A stretch of 64,000 nucleotides of DNA, from positions 70,867,410 through 70,931,409 of the forward strand of contig CM043960.1 of the NCBI GenBank assembly GCA_014529385.2, written 5' to 3'. The stretch is from Adiantum capillus-veneris (taxonomy: Eukaryota > Streptophyta > Polypodiopsida > Polypodiales > Pteridaceae). The notes under the pieces are model-generated. The model ran no database searches. It was not told the origin of the DNA and saw nothing but the letters and a program-made list of their open reading frames with translations. Made by a program: the position numbers and the translations under genes. The number at the start of each line of letters is the position of its first letter. Position 1 is the stretch's first letter. Positions 35,257 through 47,942 of this stretch are shown piece by piece.

Positions 35257-38200
35257 CTACCCTACACCTAACTGCTTGCGAAAATGCACAAAGCTCTCTG
35301 AGGGAAGTCCTTTTGTAAGTAGATCAGCAGGATTTTCTGTGGTGTGAACTTTGACAAGCTGAAGTTGCTTATCCTCAAGCATTTCCCTGATGAAATGATA
35401 CTTCACATCCATAAACTGGATTGCGAGCCAATTGTATAGCACTTTGACTATCACAATATAACACAGGCATCTCTTCTTTGATTCCCAAATCTGTTACTAG
35501 TCGATTAAGCCAAATTGATTCTTTGCATGCCTCTGATGCTGCAACATATTCAGCCTCTGTAGTAGACTGAGTAACACAATCTTGTAATCTAGAACGCCAT
35601 GATACTGCTCCACCAGCCAATGTAAAGACATACCCTGACGTAGACCTTCGGTTGTCTAAGTCACCTGCATAATCTGAGTCTGTAAAACCCTTTACACTTA
35701 GCTCCTGACTCCCATAGCATATACGCATACTCTTTGTAGCTTTCAGGTATCTCAATATTCCTTTCACTGCCTCCCAATGTTTCTTGCCTGGGTTTGACAT
35801 GTATTGACTTACTACTCCCACTACAAATGCAATGTCTGGGCGAGTAGCAATCATTGCATACATCAAACTACCCACTGCAGACGCAAATGGAATCTTATCC
35901 ATTTCAGCCTGTTCTTCTTCAGACACAGGACAATCTTGTTTGCTAAGTTTCACATATGGTGGCAATGGAACACTCAGTGCCTTTCCCTTCTCCATATTGA
36001 AACGTTGCAAAACCTTGTCAATATACTCTGTTTGAGATAACCAAATCAACTTCTTTGATCTGTCTCTCTCAATGCGCATACCAAGTATATGACTCGCCTC
36101 ACCCATGTCTTTCATGTCAAACGATTTTGCCATCTTTGACTTCAAAGCTGAAATTTCTTCCAAGTGCTTGCCAGCAATCAACATGTCATCCACATACAAA
36201 ATAAGGATCAACCAACTACCATCCTTAGCCTTCTTTGTATATAGATAGTGATCGAACTCACTATGTTTGTAGCCTTGAGAAAGCATAAACTTGTGGAATT
36301 TATGGTACCATGCCCTCGGTGATTGTTTTAAGCCATAAAGACTCTTTAACAACTGGCATACCCAATCTTCCTTGCCTTTCTCAACAAACCCTTCTGGCTG
36401 CTGCATGTAAATTTCTACATCTAAATCACCATGCAAGAACGCTGTCTTGACATCCATTTGGTGCAACACCAAATCTAATATGGCAACCAATGCAAGGAAG
36501 CATCTCAATGTAGTCATTTTGACCACCGGAGAGAAGACTTCATCAAAGTCAATGCCTTGTTCTTGCTTAAAGCCCTTGGCAACAAGCCTTGCTTTGTACT
36601 TTGGCTGACTATCATGAGCGGTGATCTTATACCTGTAAACCCATTTACAAGGTAGAGCCTTTTTGCCCTGTGGTAATTTCACTAGATTCCATGTCTTGTT
36701 TTTATGCAGAGCTGTCATCTCTGACTGCATGGCCAATTGCCAATTTTCGGAGTCCTTCATTTGCACTGCTTCCTTGTAACATGAAGGCTCATTGCAATCA
36801 GTCAACATGACATAGTTCATAGATGGAACAAACCTATCAGGAGGTCGCGTGACACGTCCAAATCTACGCACAATAGGTGGCTCAGGCCCAGCCACAACCT
36901 GTGGTTCCACTCTATCCTGTCCTTGCTACTCTTGAGCCCTGACATTTTGTCTTGCACGTGCAGGTCCATCTTTTTGGAAGACAACTCTTCTAATCTCCTC
37001 AACCCTCTCTGGTTTAGAATGATTTTTGGATTCATTAAAGTGAACATCATTGCTGCGGACAACCTTTCTGGATTCGGGATCCCAAAGTCTGTACCCCATC
37101 TCACCAGAATTACCATAGCCTAGAAAGATGCACTTTCTACTTTTTGGCTCAAGTTTGTTCCTAAATTCCTTTAGAACGTGAGTATATGCCTCACAGCCAA
37201 AGACTCTGAGATGCTTGTATGAGGGCATTTTGCCTGACCATACCATCTCTGGCACTGAATCCTTCTGCAAAACCTTGCTAGGAGATCTATTTACAAGATG
37301 AACATCTCTTGATACAGCTTCAGCCCAAAACCCATTTGGCAGCTGTGCATTAGACAACATAATTCTGACCTTCTCTTGTATGGTCCTATTCATCCTCTCA
37401 GCAACACCATTTTGAGGAGGATTGTAAGGAGCAGTAAGTTCACATTTTATACCTTTTGACTCACAAAAGTCCTAAAAGGCCTTTGAAACATACTCTCCAC
37501 CATTGTCAGTGCGTAAGCATTTAAGCTTCTTGCCACTCTGATTCTCCACAAGTGTCACAAACGTTTTGAAAACACTAAACGCTTCATCCTTGTGCTTGAG
37601 AAAGTAAACCCATACTTTCCTCGAGTAATCATCTATAAATGTCATAAGGTAAGAAGCTCCCCCTAGAGATAGGTTAGGCATAGGTCCACACAAATCACTA
37701 TGAACAAGTGCCAATTGTGTATCTCTTCTACTGCTTCTATGCTTATGTGGCTGCTGTGTTTGCTTACCATACAGACAATGTTCACAGAATTCAAAATCAT
37801 TAAATGAAAAGCCAGGCAAATAACCAAAACGAGACAAGATTTCCATTCCCTTCTTGGACATATGTCCTAACCGGCTATGCCACAAAGAAACGTTCGGCTG
37901 CTCGGTTACATTGATTACATTTTTAGAGACATTTGATACATAAATCATGTAAAGTCCTCCAGACTTTACTCCATGTGCTACTGTCATAGAACCCTTGGAT
38001 ATCTTCCACATGTTCTGTCCAAAAGTGGTGACGTAGCCAGCATCATCAAGTAAACCTGTGCTAATTAAGCTCTTTGTAATTGCAGGAACATGTCTCACAT
38101 TCTTCAGCGTGAAAGAAGAGCCATTCTGAAACTTCAATTGAACATCTCCAACACCTAAGATCTCACATGTCTGCCCATTGCCTAGCCGAACATGATCTTT

Positions 38201-39217
38201 AGTGGTCACATAAGAGGTAAACCACTCCTTGTTTGGAGACACATGAAGTGATGCCCCTGAGTCTATAATCCAGTCACTCAGTGCATTTCCATCAGATGCT
38301 GTAAGAAGAGCTGAGTCCATTGTATTCTTCAAGAAGTAGATGTCTCCTGACACTAGACTGTCATCCTCTACAACAGTGTTTGTCACATTTATTTCTTGAA
38401 TCTTCACTGAGGACTTGTTCTTCTCACCATGGTCTTCAGCTTTCTCTTTGCCTTTTTCTGCTTTCCATTCTTTGCAGTCTCTTTTCATGTGACCCTTCTT
38501 GACACAATGGTAGCATTCTATGTCACTCTTGCCTTTAGCACTGCGGGACTTGCTACGAGACTGATTCCTCTTTCCACCTTTGTACTTTTCTTTGGTCCTT
38601 CCCCTGACAACTAAGGCTATTCCTTTGCCTTTGTCCATTGTCTTTCTATTGGTTTCTTCAGTAAGCAGACTTCCTTCTACACCTGCTATGTTCAAACCAT
38701 CTGGAGGTGCCGAATTACTCAAAGCTATGCGAAAAGTGTCCCAACTTTCCGGCAATGTGATCAACAGGAACATAGCTCTAACAGGTTCATCAAACTTGAC
38801 ACCTTGAGCTGACAACTGACTATAGATTGTGTTGAATTCATTCAGATGATTGGACATAGGTGTCCCTTCTTTCATCTTCAAGTCAACAAGCTTCTTAAGC
38901 CAGTATACCTGTGAAGCTGCACTCTGCTTCTCATAAAGATCACTCAGCTTTAACCATGCTTGATAAGCCGAAATCTCGTCTGCTACATTGAAGTAAACGC
39001 TTTTTGCCAAAGTCAGCATAATGGTAGAAAGTGCCAATTCATCCATTTCGCTCCATTCATCTTCGTCCATATCTTCTGGTTTTATCCCCTTGAGCTTTAT
39101 AGGTTTTATCTGCTTCTTTTGTACCAACACGTGCCAAATCTGCTTCTTCCACAATGGGAAATTGGTTCCATCCAGCTTCTTGATATTGTAAAGAGCAGTG
39201 TCCTGTGATCCAGCCAT
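35257..39217 (-). pseudogene. Ty1/copia gag-pol polyprotein, nearly intact
   Basis: The frame starts MAGSQDTALYNIKKLDGTNF (gag) and has a knuckle CYHCVKKGHMKRDC, protease WIIDSGASLHVSPN, integrase H2C2 (HSRLGHMSKKG..CEHCLYG) and core (LVHSDLCGP, LRTDNGGEYV). Then come RT (DVKTAFLHGDLDVEIYMQQP and LILYVDDMLIAG) and RNase H (TDSDYAGDLDNRRSTSGY). It covers about 1,320 codons in copia order. Defects are a stop at about 37471, a stop at about 36925 (both in frame with flanking sequence) and a frameshift near 35400 before VKYHFIREMLEDKQLQLVKV. Few lesions suggest a fairly young element. Confidence 0.93.
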
Positions 39218-39219
39218 AG

Positions 39220-40140
39220 CTATGCTTCACAGTAGTTTACTTTCCTGGGAAAAATTCGGCAGAGTTTCCCCTATAAACTGACCTCTGAACCAATATCAAC
39301 CTGTCAAATGAACCAAGAAAGCTTCAGATTCTGCAGAAATTTTGGCAGAGTCTCCTTTGTAAAATGGCTCTAGTGTACTAAAAACAGACCAAAAAACAGC
39401 TCAAAAAACCACTATCTCTCTAACACTGTAAGCTGTGGGTAAACCTGTCCTGCACCTGTACTCTCTCTGACTGTCCTGTCACTGTCCTGTAAGCATAGAT
39501 TGCAACAATGCCTCAACGGCAGTAAAGCAAAGATGCAATCCCAACTATCTAACTCACAGTCAATACATCCTAGCTGCCTATCTAAGGGTGCTCGAGGGAT
39601 CGCTCCAAGACCTGTATCACCGAAAGGATCTCAACATTCGAGAATCCCCCAGCTCAATAAAACCTCACTCGACCCTCAACAAAGGCTGCAGTAAATCTGA
39701 CAGTACATAGACTTCCCACAAAGTCATACATCCACAAATTTCCCACTGTATGTTGTAACCGCTGTGGCGGTTGTTTGCTGCGTGACTCACAGCCAGCAAA
39801 CCCTCAACAGACATACATCATCTCTGACAATACATCCCATGTGGAAGTACCTGCAATGTCAGGATGAAATCTAGAATATCAAGCAGCAAACACAAGCTAC
39901 CTGATGAACTAGTGGATGTCGTCTACAGACTGTGTGTAGATGCGCTCGTGTCGTATGTGACACGCCTCCAAGAACTGTGAGCCGTCCTTCGATGTGTAGA
40001 CAGCCACAAATCAACACTCTGGGAGTGTCGATATCCTCAGCACCTCCAGTCGTAGGCCGAAAACCCCAAATTTGCACAGTCGGATCTGCACCTGTCGAGA
40101 CCACGTAGTCAAAAATGGACTGCGCAGACCTTTGTCGAAG
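39220..40140 (-). other. Leader region of the copia element, no 5' LTR found
   Basis: This stretch is non-coding, with repeated words such as GCAGAGT(T/C)TCC and CTGTCCTGT. A copy of the 3' LTR sequence (ATACCCCAACA end) was looked for and is absent; LTR-A sequence begins at about 40141. The 5' LTR is therefore deleted or lies outside the sequence I can match. Confidence 0.55.
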
Positions 40141-40927
40141 CCGAACAGTTCTCTTATTAAACTCATCATTTAATGTGGGAGAATAAACGGAACCAAGAGT
40201 TAGAATAGAGACATGTGCTTTTAGATTTATCTCAGCAAAGGACCAAAGGCAATGGGTTCAAATGGGAGATGGTCTAGCAAATAACAATGGCAACTATTGG
40301 AGCTTAAGAGACCTTAGGGTTAGCTTCATTAAATACCTTTAAAGGTTAGTGTTAAAAGTCCTTAGACGTAGGACCTTAGGCAAGCTAGGGTTGAGCTTGA
40401 GATGGGAACCCGACCCAAGCTTGAGGTGCTTGTCGTGCTTGCTGACTAACGTACTTGAGGTGCTTGTTGTGCTTGATGACATAGGTGCTTGAGTTGCTTG
40501 GCGTGCTTGATGACCAAGGTGATTTAGGTGTTCAAGTCAAAGATGAGCCCTAAAGGTAGGGGCATGAGAGAGAACACTCACACACACACACAAGGAAATC
40601 CCAAGACTAAGAGGCATAAAGGACACATGTCAAGCCCCTAGCAATATTGCCCTCATAATGTGTCTGAATCCTATTGGATGACCTATAGGGAAGTCCAATG
40701 AGAATTTAGATTCAATGAAATAATTAAGATCTTTCTCTCAAAGGGGGAAAGGAGGACACTTATCCAAATGATGCAATTAAATAATTAAGATCTTTCTCTC
40801 AAAGGGAGAAAGGAGTACACATGTCCAAATGCTACACCCCTTGCTTGTTATGACTAGAGACATTCATTGGTTAGCCCAAGGCTTGAGCCAATAGGCTTGT
40901 AGCAAGAGTAAAGTAGCAAAATCGAAT

Positions 40928-40983
<56 letters not shown>

Positions 40984-41220
40984 TATAGAAGCCACACACA
41001 CACACTCCCGCATTGTGTGTTACGCACACAGGTCATCTCCTTCTCCAAGCTTGAGAAGTGGAAAGCCTACACCAACACCCTTGGCTATGGAATGCAAATC
41101 CAACCAAGAGTTATACTCAAAGAAATGCTTATCAATCTCTCCATCTTCATTATCACTATGCTAAGCTATGCTCTAAGAGTGATTATATGTGAAGAAACTA
41201 CTTCTTTCTCGTATGTTCCT
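40141..41220 (+). mobile_element. LTR-A, copy 3, largely complete
   Basis: It matches 5430-6050 (CATCATTTAATGTGGGAGAA, TTGAGGTGCTTG repeats, CATGAGAGAGAACAC, TGTGTCTGAATCCTATTGG) and then 34316-34640. It contains a duplicated ATTAAGATCTTTCTCTCAAA at 40724 and 40785, and (CT)n(CA)n at 40931-40980. No coding region follows, so it is a solo or truncated LTR. Confidence 0.8.
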
Positions 41221-41338
41221 CTAGCTTACAATTCACGCCGAGAGAATGTGCGAGAGAGGGTGAAGCCGGCGAATAACCGCCCACCGCCTTCAGGTTTCCA
41301 CAGAGAGAAAGACGGTTCGAAAATCTAGAGGGTGTCGC

Positions 41339-41344
<6 letters not shown>

Positions 41345-41382
<38 letters not shown>
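41345..41382. repeat. GA microsatellite
   Basis: This is an uninterrupted GA run 240 bp upstream of the F-box frame. Confidence 0.95.
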
Positions 41383-41383
<1 letters not shown>

Positions 41384-41622
41384 CTCAGATTCCAGATTTC
41401 TTTAAAATCAACAAGACATATTTCGCTTACTTGAGTCAACAAAATAGCATCTCCCAATCATTCTAGCTTTAGACGATTTTTTAGCGTTCCGGCCACAGCA
41501 TCGCCTTCTTCTGCCTCAAAAGCAAAAAAAGCGTGGTCCTCAAAAGTTCAAGCTTGCGTTTCTCTGGCCCGTCGGATAGATCTTTGAGGGCTCTTGGCAT
41601 TCTTCTTCTGGTACTGTTTTGG

Positions 41623-42880
41623 GTTATGGCTACGGCGCTCATGAACAGAAACACAAAAAACGCTCTGCACTTGGACGAGGGTTTGTTATGCAGAGTTTTG
41701 GCCTCTCTGCCTTTGTTTAAGCTGTTGGAGTTGCGCAGCGTGTGCAAGCTCTGGAATTCTGTGTTTAAATCGCGCTATTTCTCGAAATTAGGGTCTGTCA
41801 GACATGAGAATTGTAGCGGTTTCTGCGGTCCATGGCTGGTCATGATGGTGAGAAAGCCCGTGGGAGCACCCCCGTTTTCACGCGAGCTTATCGTATTCAA
41901 CTCAGCCTTGGGCACCTGGATCTCCCTGGAGGCCCTGCTCCCCATGACCAGCTGCTCTGAGGCAGCCCTTGAGCCGGTGTTGGGGGGACCCTCCTGTTCG
42001 CTTGTCGCAAACCATGCCATAGTTAATGCCAACGTTAAGATCCCCTCCTCCTTACATTTTTGGGCAGCAGGATGCCAGGGCGGTTTGGCTTGCTTCCTGT
42101 GTCCCGCATTAGGTCTTGGAGATCAGGAAGCTCCTGCAAGAGACTCTCAGATATAAAGATTGGCGGCGTAAACGAGTTGCAGCGGGCGAACTTGCTACAT
42201 TTTGCATGGTGGAGTGGCTTAATTTTAATGTACAATTTCGAGCTGGATGAATGGAGTCATGTCCCCTATAGTAAGAGCTGGCCGCCATGGCCTAGTGATG
42301 AGGTTGGGATAACAATCAGGCACAAGGGCAGGATCCTGGTGGCTCAAGTACTGTTTGACACGCCAACTACTCTTGCAGGTTTCGGGGTATGGGAACTGCG
42401 TTTGCAGTCAAATCCTCCCCTTGTGGTTGAGGCTGCAGACTGGATGATACAGATTGCGCGCACACCTCGCCACCTTAATTGGGACGGTTTCTTTGCCGTG
42501 GAGCAAATTCGCATGCTGGGCTACCTAATCCGGGTGAAGATAGTATCTTCTGGGAGTCTCATCTGTATGACAGCTGTGCAGTATAAGAATCACACCTGTC
42601 TGAGGGCAAGTATCTTGTTCCTCTGTTGTATGACGTGGACCGAGACCTGTGGCATCAGCTACCACCATCCTATGAGTATACTTCTGTGTTTGGTATGCGA
42701 CCTTCTCTTGCTGTTGTGGCATAGGCTAACAAGGATGTGGCCACGCGAAGCATAGATATCAGTAAGATGTTTCCATTTGATTGTTTGTTGCTCAATTCGA
42801 GCACTCTAAAACGCAAAGCTCATTCTTCACCTTACATTGGGTATCATAATTTGCGGTCTTTTTTCTTTTTGCATCCCAAG
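41623..42880 (+). pseudogene. F-box protein gene, frameshifted
   Basis: The frame from 41623 (MATALMNRNTKNALHLDEGL) contains an F-box, LDEGLLCRVLASLPLFKLLE then LRSVCKLWNSVF, about residues 17-48. A region typical of plant F-box substrate-binding halves follows (PWLVMMVRKPVGA, LIVFNSALGTWISLE). Near 42100 the reading shifts to the frame 42060-42540 (MYNFELDEWSHVPY, GFGVWELRLQSN), and near 42560 to a third frame (LYDVDRDLWHQLPP). F-box proteins link substrates to SCF ubiquitin ligases. Two shifts suggest a pseudogene; unrecognised introns are the alternative, though the shifts lack obvious GT..AG pairs. Confidence 0.75.
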
Positions 42881-43910
42881 TGTCCTAGAAATTAGTAGTA
42901 GTTGTTTCAAGAATTTCAAGCGATTTTATCAAGTCCGTATTAGACCTTATATTTGTAAGCAATGCGTACATCTTCTACTTCTAAGTTTGTTATTATCGAA
43001 AGCTCTATTGAAAGGCATATTTGATCGGTCCTTCGCATGCATGATTTTTACCAGTATGAGGTGGTACGGTGTCACTTGTGAGTAATTATTTGGCCAAGAT
43101 GTATATCAAACTCCATTTTCGGTACATCATGACACTACAGGTGTGTTGCTTGGGAGCTAATTTGAGTTAGCTCTGACATATGTAGGATAAATGTTTTGGC
43201 TATTCAAATTGGAAGGACTGTGAGACGATATGAGCAAAGATTCTTCAAGTCTATGGATGTAGCTTTGGGTATTGCAGATGATGTTATTTCGAGGGACAAA
43301 TTTTATACAACATACTCAGGATTTACTTTGGTAACTTCACATGGTGAAGAATCTAGTAAGTAAAATTTAGCAAACATGATTGAGCCTAAGATTAACATAT
43401 ATTACAATGTGAAGCAAGGTGGTTCTTCTTTCTAGGAGGAAAACATCACTGTTATGATTTACTTTGCATGTGGACATTGAATATATATCACTACAACACG
43501 TCGCACAAATATCGATGCGCGTACGGACGCCCTAAAACTTGTTTTTTAAAAAAACAACATCAATGTAAGCGTCGGTATCAGTGTCGGCATGGTATCGTCG
43601 ATATAGGCATCGATATAAGAAGCGTCAGAATGTGCACTGCCTTAGCTGTTGTACTGCAACACCAAGAACCAACCCTCTCTGCACAAAGAAAGAGTGCAAA
43701 AGTAACTGCGCTCCACCTACATTTTGGCGCTGAACAGCGAGAGGTCCAGTTAGTGCAGATCAACAAAATTGTAAGCATAATTAACAGCACCACAACATCG
43801 AAACCATAAACATGAAAAGTTTCCAAATGCATAACCATAACGTCGGCTCCCAGAACATAAGCACAATGATATGAATATTTTCTAACCATAACTAAAACAT
43901 GACTTGAAAA
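42800..43910 (+). repeat. Segmental duplication, source copy
   Basis: The F-box 3' flank (AAAGCTCATTCTT.A.CTTACATTGGG, GCGGTCTTTTTTCTTTTTGC, TTTCAAGCGATTTTAT) plus the adjoining CACTA end recurs in direct orientation at 45785-46455. The second copy lacks two blocks, including the CACTA terminus. Confidence 0.9.
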
Positions 43911-45790
43911 CCACAACTAATTTAACGACATGAACACATTTAAGTTGGTTTGTAAAAAACCATAACTTAAGCCTAAAAATCGTAACTATATCGATAAGAA
44001 GATTTTCAAGCCATAGATATAACATGAGCCAAAAACTGTTGTCGTATTCACCACATAATTGCAAAACCATAAGCAAAGATCATATCCACAACATTTTACA
44101 AAAGCTTAATCATAACTTGAGAGCATATCCACAACGGAAGCATAAACATTTAACCGTAATCATAAATGTCAAACCATAAGCATACATGTCTAACCACAAG
44201 TATAAACGTCAAACTATATACAATAAATACTAGAATAAATACAACCATGTAATTGACCATAACTACAAAAAATCGTCATGGTAATGCCTCCAGTCCACCG
44301 CCTCTCCCTCCTCCTGAATTAAGCTGTGTCAAAAGAGTCACAAGTCCATGATTGTATCCATTCTTCTACTCTCGGCATGTCGGAGGACGCTTCATGGCAA
44401 CTTCCTACAAAATAAACAATTACCCATAAGACAAATATTAAGATCACACATACATATCCAAAAATATAGAGCGTACATAAAATACTTACAAACTCGTACC
44501 AAAGAGCGTTGTAGCCTCCACTCCCAAGATGTGACGCTCTAGCAGACTCCAAACGTGCTCTAGCTGCATCTCTCTGTTTTTGGTATCGCTCGAGATTATC
44601 CTACGTCTCTTGTGCAATCCCTTATTACTCCTTTACGTCCAACCATGCCGGATTTGTACTTGTCTCCGACCTGTGATGACCAACGGTGTGACATCATAGC
44701 AATCGTCACGGTCAAGATCCAGTCATTCAAGAACGGATCATACCCATGTGCCGACATGTACTCTCTCTGAATGGCATCGACGATGTAGTTCTTTCTCTCT
44801 TCAGCTTGGTTGTCTCAAACCTCCATCACGGAGTGGCCAAACTGAATTGTATAGGGTTGCTGAATCCTCTATCACATGGCCTTTCCGACCCTATTCATGA
44901 CAACAGCCCCATCCCTCATCTTGTACACCTTGCTAGGATTATGCTCATCTCCAAGGTGTACGTGGTGTGTCCGTTGGTGAACTATCTACTGAAGACAGAG
45001 GTGGACGTTCTCTCAGAGGTGTGGATGCATCGGTATAACCGCTACCACAATAACCACCATCTCCAGAACGACGTCTACCTCATCTAGAAGAAGAACATGT
45101 CCTCGATGTAACTAGCACGGAGGACAAAGGTGTAGGGAGGGCATCTGTGGGGGGCACACTCATCCAACGTGTAGGACTGACTGTACTAGGTCTAGTAGAA
45201 AGACCAGCTCCCCAAATGTTCTGTGCCATGGCAATCTGATTGGGTAAAAATTGTGAGAGAAAAGTATCCATTTGCTCGGGTGACATGCCGGCAGGAGTGA
45301 CTGGAAAACTAAAGCTAGAGGAATATGTATAATCATCATCATCCGCTATGGCTGCAAAAATTTATTTTATAACACAAATGCGATACGTTAGTTCACATGT
45401 CCATTAAAGAACAACTTAAGTAGTGTAAAGAACAAAAAAATAATGTAGTGAAATAATTAAAATCCATCATAGGGTTTTGTTCAATACAAAAGAGTTCTGA
45501 GCAAAAATCAGCAGTCAATCTCTCATCTTCTATGAGAGCTGCAGCACCAAAGATATCTATCTCAATATGTACTTCTACATCTTTGTCATCAAACTCCACT
45601 TCTACATTGCTATCTGCATCAACCGGCGGATCTAAGAGCTCTTCTCTAGGTTCAGGTATATGATCACCAGTGACCTCTAGCTCAAAATCCTCAATTCGAC
45701 GGTGCACTTTGGTCATGAAACTCTTCGACTTCAACCTCCAATCCTTCACACTTGTTTTCTCTGTGAAGCAACTTGAACAATATAGAGACA
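43489..45790 (-). mobile_element. CACTA (En/Spm-like) transposon remnant
   Basis: The left end reads CACTACAACACGTCGCAC, a canonical CACTA terminus, followed by GCGTCGG-type sequence and then at least ten copies of an A(A)CCATAA-based word between 43800 and 44260, as expected of subterminal repeats. A minus-strand transposase-associated frame follows. The right-hand inverted terminus was not found, and the right edge given is approximate. Confidence 0.7.
44290..45300 (-). pseudogene. Transposase_24-like CACTA protein, degenerate
   Basis: The minus-strand reading gives ERKNYIVDAIQREYMSAHGY, then DPFLNDWILTVTIAMMSHRW and NLERYQKQRDAARARLESAR followed by ASHLGSGGYNALWYEF, a pattern seen in plant proteins associated with En/Spm elements. 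Stops and shifts are frequent. Its place inside a CACTA-ended segment supports the call. No catalytic transposase residues are visible. Confidence 0.45.
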
Positions 45791-45803
45791 CTATGAAATG
45801 CAA
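45393..45803 (-). other. Acidic open frame of unknown nature
   Basis: This 136-aa frame contains HRRIEDFELEVTGDHIPEPR and an Asp/Glu-rich run. It lies at the right side of the CACTA remnant and stops where the duplicated F-box flank begins. I do not recognise it; it may be part of the transposon or chance. Confidence 0.25.
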
Positions 45804-46455
45804 AGCTCATTCTTGAGCTTACATTGGGTATCAATAATTTGCGGTCTTTTTTCTTTTTGCACCCCTGGTGTGTCGTAGAAAGTAGTTGCTATTTCAAGAA
45901 TTTCAAGCGATTTTATAAAGTCCGTATTGGACCTTATATGTGTAAGCAATGTGTCATCTCCTACTTCTAAGTTCAAGTCTATGGATGTATGTTGGGGTAT
46001 TGCAGATGATGTTATTTCGAGGGACAAATTTTATACAACATATTGAGGATTTACTTTGGTAACTTCACATGGTGAAGAATCTAGTAAGTAAAATTTGGCA
46101 AACACAATTGAGCCTAAGATTAACATATATTAGAATGTGAAGCAAGGTGGTTCTTCTTTTGAGGAGGCATCGATATAAGAAGTGTCGGAATGTGCATGCC
46201 TTAGTTGTCGTACTGTAGCACCAAGAACCAACCCTCTCTGCCCAAAGTAAGAGTGCAAAAGCAACCGCACTCCACCTACATTTTGGCCCTAAAGAGCGAG
46301 AGGTCCAATTAGTGCAGATCAGCAAAATTGTAAGCATAACAATACCACAACTTTGAAACCATAAACATGACAAGTTTCCACATGCATAACCATAACGTCG
46401 GCTCCCAAACCATAAGCACAACAATATTAATATTTTCTAACCATAACTAAAACAT
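45785..46455 (+). repeat. Segmental duplication, second copy
   Basis: It is collinear with 42810-43900, with a jump from TCTAC TTCTAAG straight to GTTCAAGTCTATGGATG and another from GAGGA to GGCATCGATATAAGAAG. The second jump removes the CACTA terminus. It ends inside CACTA subterminal repeats, next to the element B relative. Confidence 0.88.
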
Positions 46456-47600
46456 AACTTGATGCACAAGAGAGTAGGTCATCTTTCAAGATTGTTCCAT
46501 GGAGAAGAGCCTGACGGTGTTGATGATGATCTTCCAGATTCGTATCTGTTTAACATTGAAATGGTTCCAAGGTGGAGTGAAGAGGTCATCCCTCTACTCA
46601 CAATAGGATCATTATAGATAGAAAGACAACCATCAATCATTCATCAAACAAGAAATCTCTAGCTTTTAGCTAGAAGACTTTACAAGAAAGGTAAAGACGA
46701 GATTTCGAGACTATGTGTATAGCCAGACGAGAACAAATACTACCTGAAACTGGCTCATATACAACACACGGGGTTTCATAATGAAAAAAAAAACATACCA
46801 AAGACTAAGGAGACTTGGGGTCTTCTAGAAAAACATGGAGAACAGTGTCCATAATTACGTAAAATCATGTGAAGCCTGTAAAAAGCAACTGCAAGTGAAA
46901 CATGTCACCCTATTTCGAGTAATGCAAGAGTACTTACATAATCAAGTACTTAAAACCAAGACCTTCTCAGAGGGATGGGGTGAGGCACAAATGAGAACTG
47001 CAGAGGAAGCATCAAATCACTATTTGCTGATTGCAAACTAACTGTACAGGTGGGAAAAGTACAATCAATTAAGATTGTGTGCTACTCAAGGTGAATATTT
47101 CTCCATCCTAGAACAAGCACACTCGGGCCAACCAGGGGGGCATTTTTCTGCTAATAAAAATGCAAAGCTAGTACTTCATGTAGGAATATGGTGGCCAACA
47201 CTTTAGAGAGATGCAGAGACATATGTGAAATGGTGTGATGAATGTAAATATGTAGCAACATAGAAAAATGATGCACGGACTATAGCTTAGTTCCTCTTTG
47301 AATATATCTTTACCAGATACGGTTTACCCATTGAAATTGTGAGTGACAGAGGAACACACTTTGTAAACAACGTCATTGAAAGCATACTCGATGAATTCAT
47401 GGTGATTCATTACAAATTAGCACCCTACCATCCCCAAGCTAACAGACAAGCTGAGAGTACCAATAAAATCTTATGCATGATGCTCACCAAAATAGTGAGT
47501 GACTCAAGAACTGATTGGGATCAAAAGCTACACTCGGTATTATGGGCTTAGCGAGTAGCATTTAAAACTTCCATAGGAACCACTCCATTTGACCTTGTGT
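46455..47600 (+). pseudogene. Element B relative: RNase H end and integrase with tandem H2C2
   Basis: It begins RVGHLSRLFHGEEPDGVDDD then LPDSYLFNIEMVPRWSE, the RNase H to integrase linker. Module 1 has His codons at 46756 and 46777 (H-x6-H) and CEAC at 46868-46879; module 2 has His codons at 47120 and 47141 and CDEC at 47234-47245. The linker between them ends HVTLF..LLIANQLYRW, as in element B. The core keeps IVSDRGTHFVNNVIESILDE and YHPQANRQAESTNK; the part with the first catalytic Asp is deleted. Stops are scattered. Confidence 0.88.
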
Positions 47601-47942
47601 TTGAATTGGCCGAAGCTACTAACCAATGATCCAAATCTTAAAATTATTGGACCAAGGCATCATCTTGATGAGCCCAACCAGATGGTATCATCATATCTTC
47701 AAAATGTTTTCCCAACATGGATCGCGATGCATGTACCTCAGAGCTAGATTTCATCTGTGATCTCATGCCTCTATGACTAGAGTAATCTTAGATGCACTGG
47801 TGAAATTTGGTCAAATTTGGGGTAGTTTTGACAAAGTTATGCTCATTTTTTATTTTCTGGTCAAAGTTTATGTTTTTTCAGCTTCTCGACAGCTTTTTTG
47901 ATCGTTGCTTAACCCTATTTTCAATTTGAAATTGGTCCCAGG

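Noticed and set aside
41533-41622. Upstream Met start for the F-box frame
   Set aside because: The extra 30 residues are hydrophobic and unlike F-box N-termini; 41623 gives a typical short lead to the F-box.
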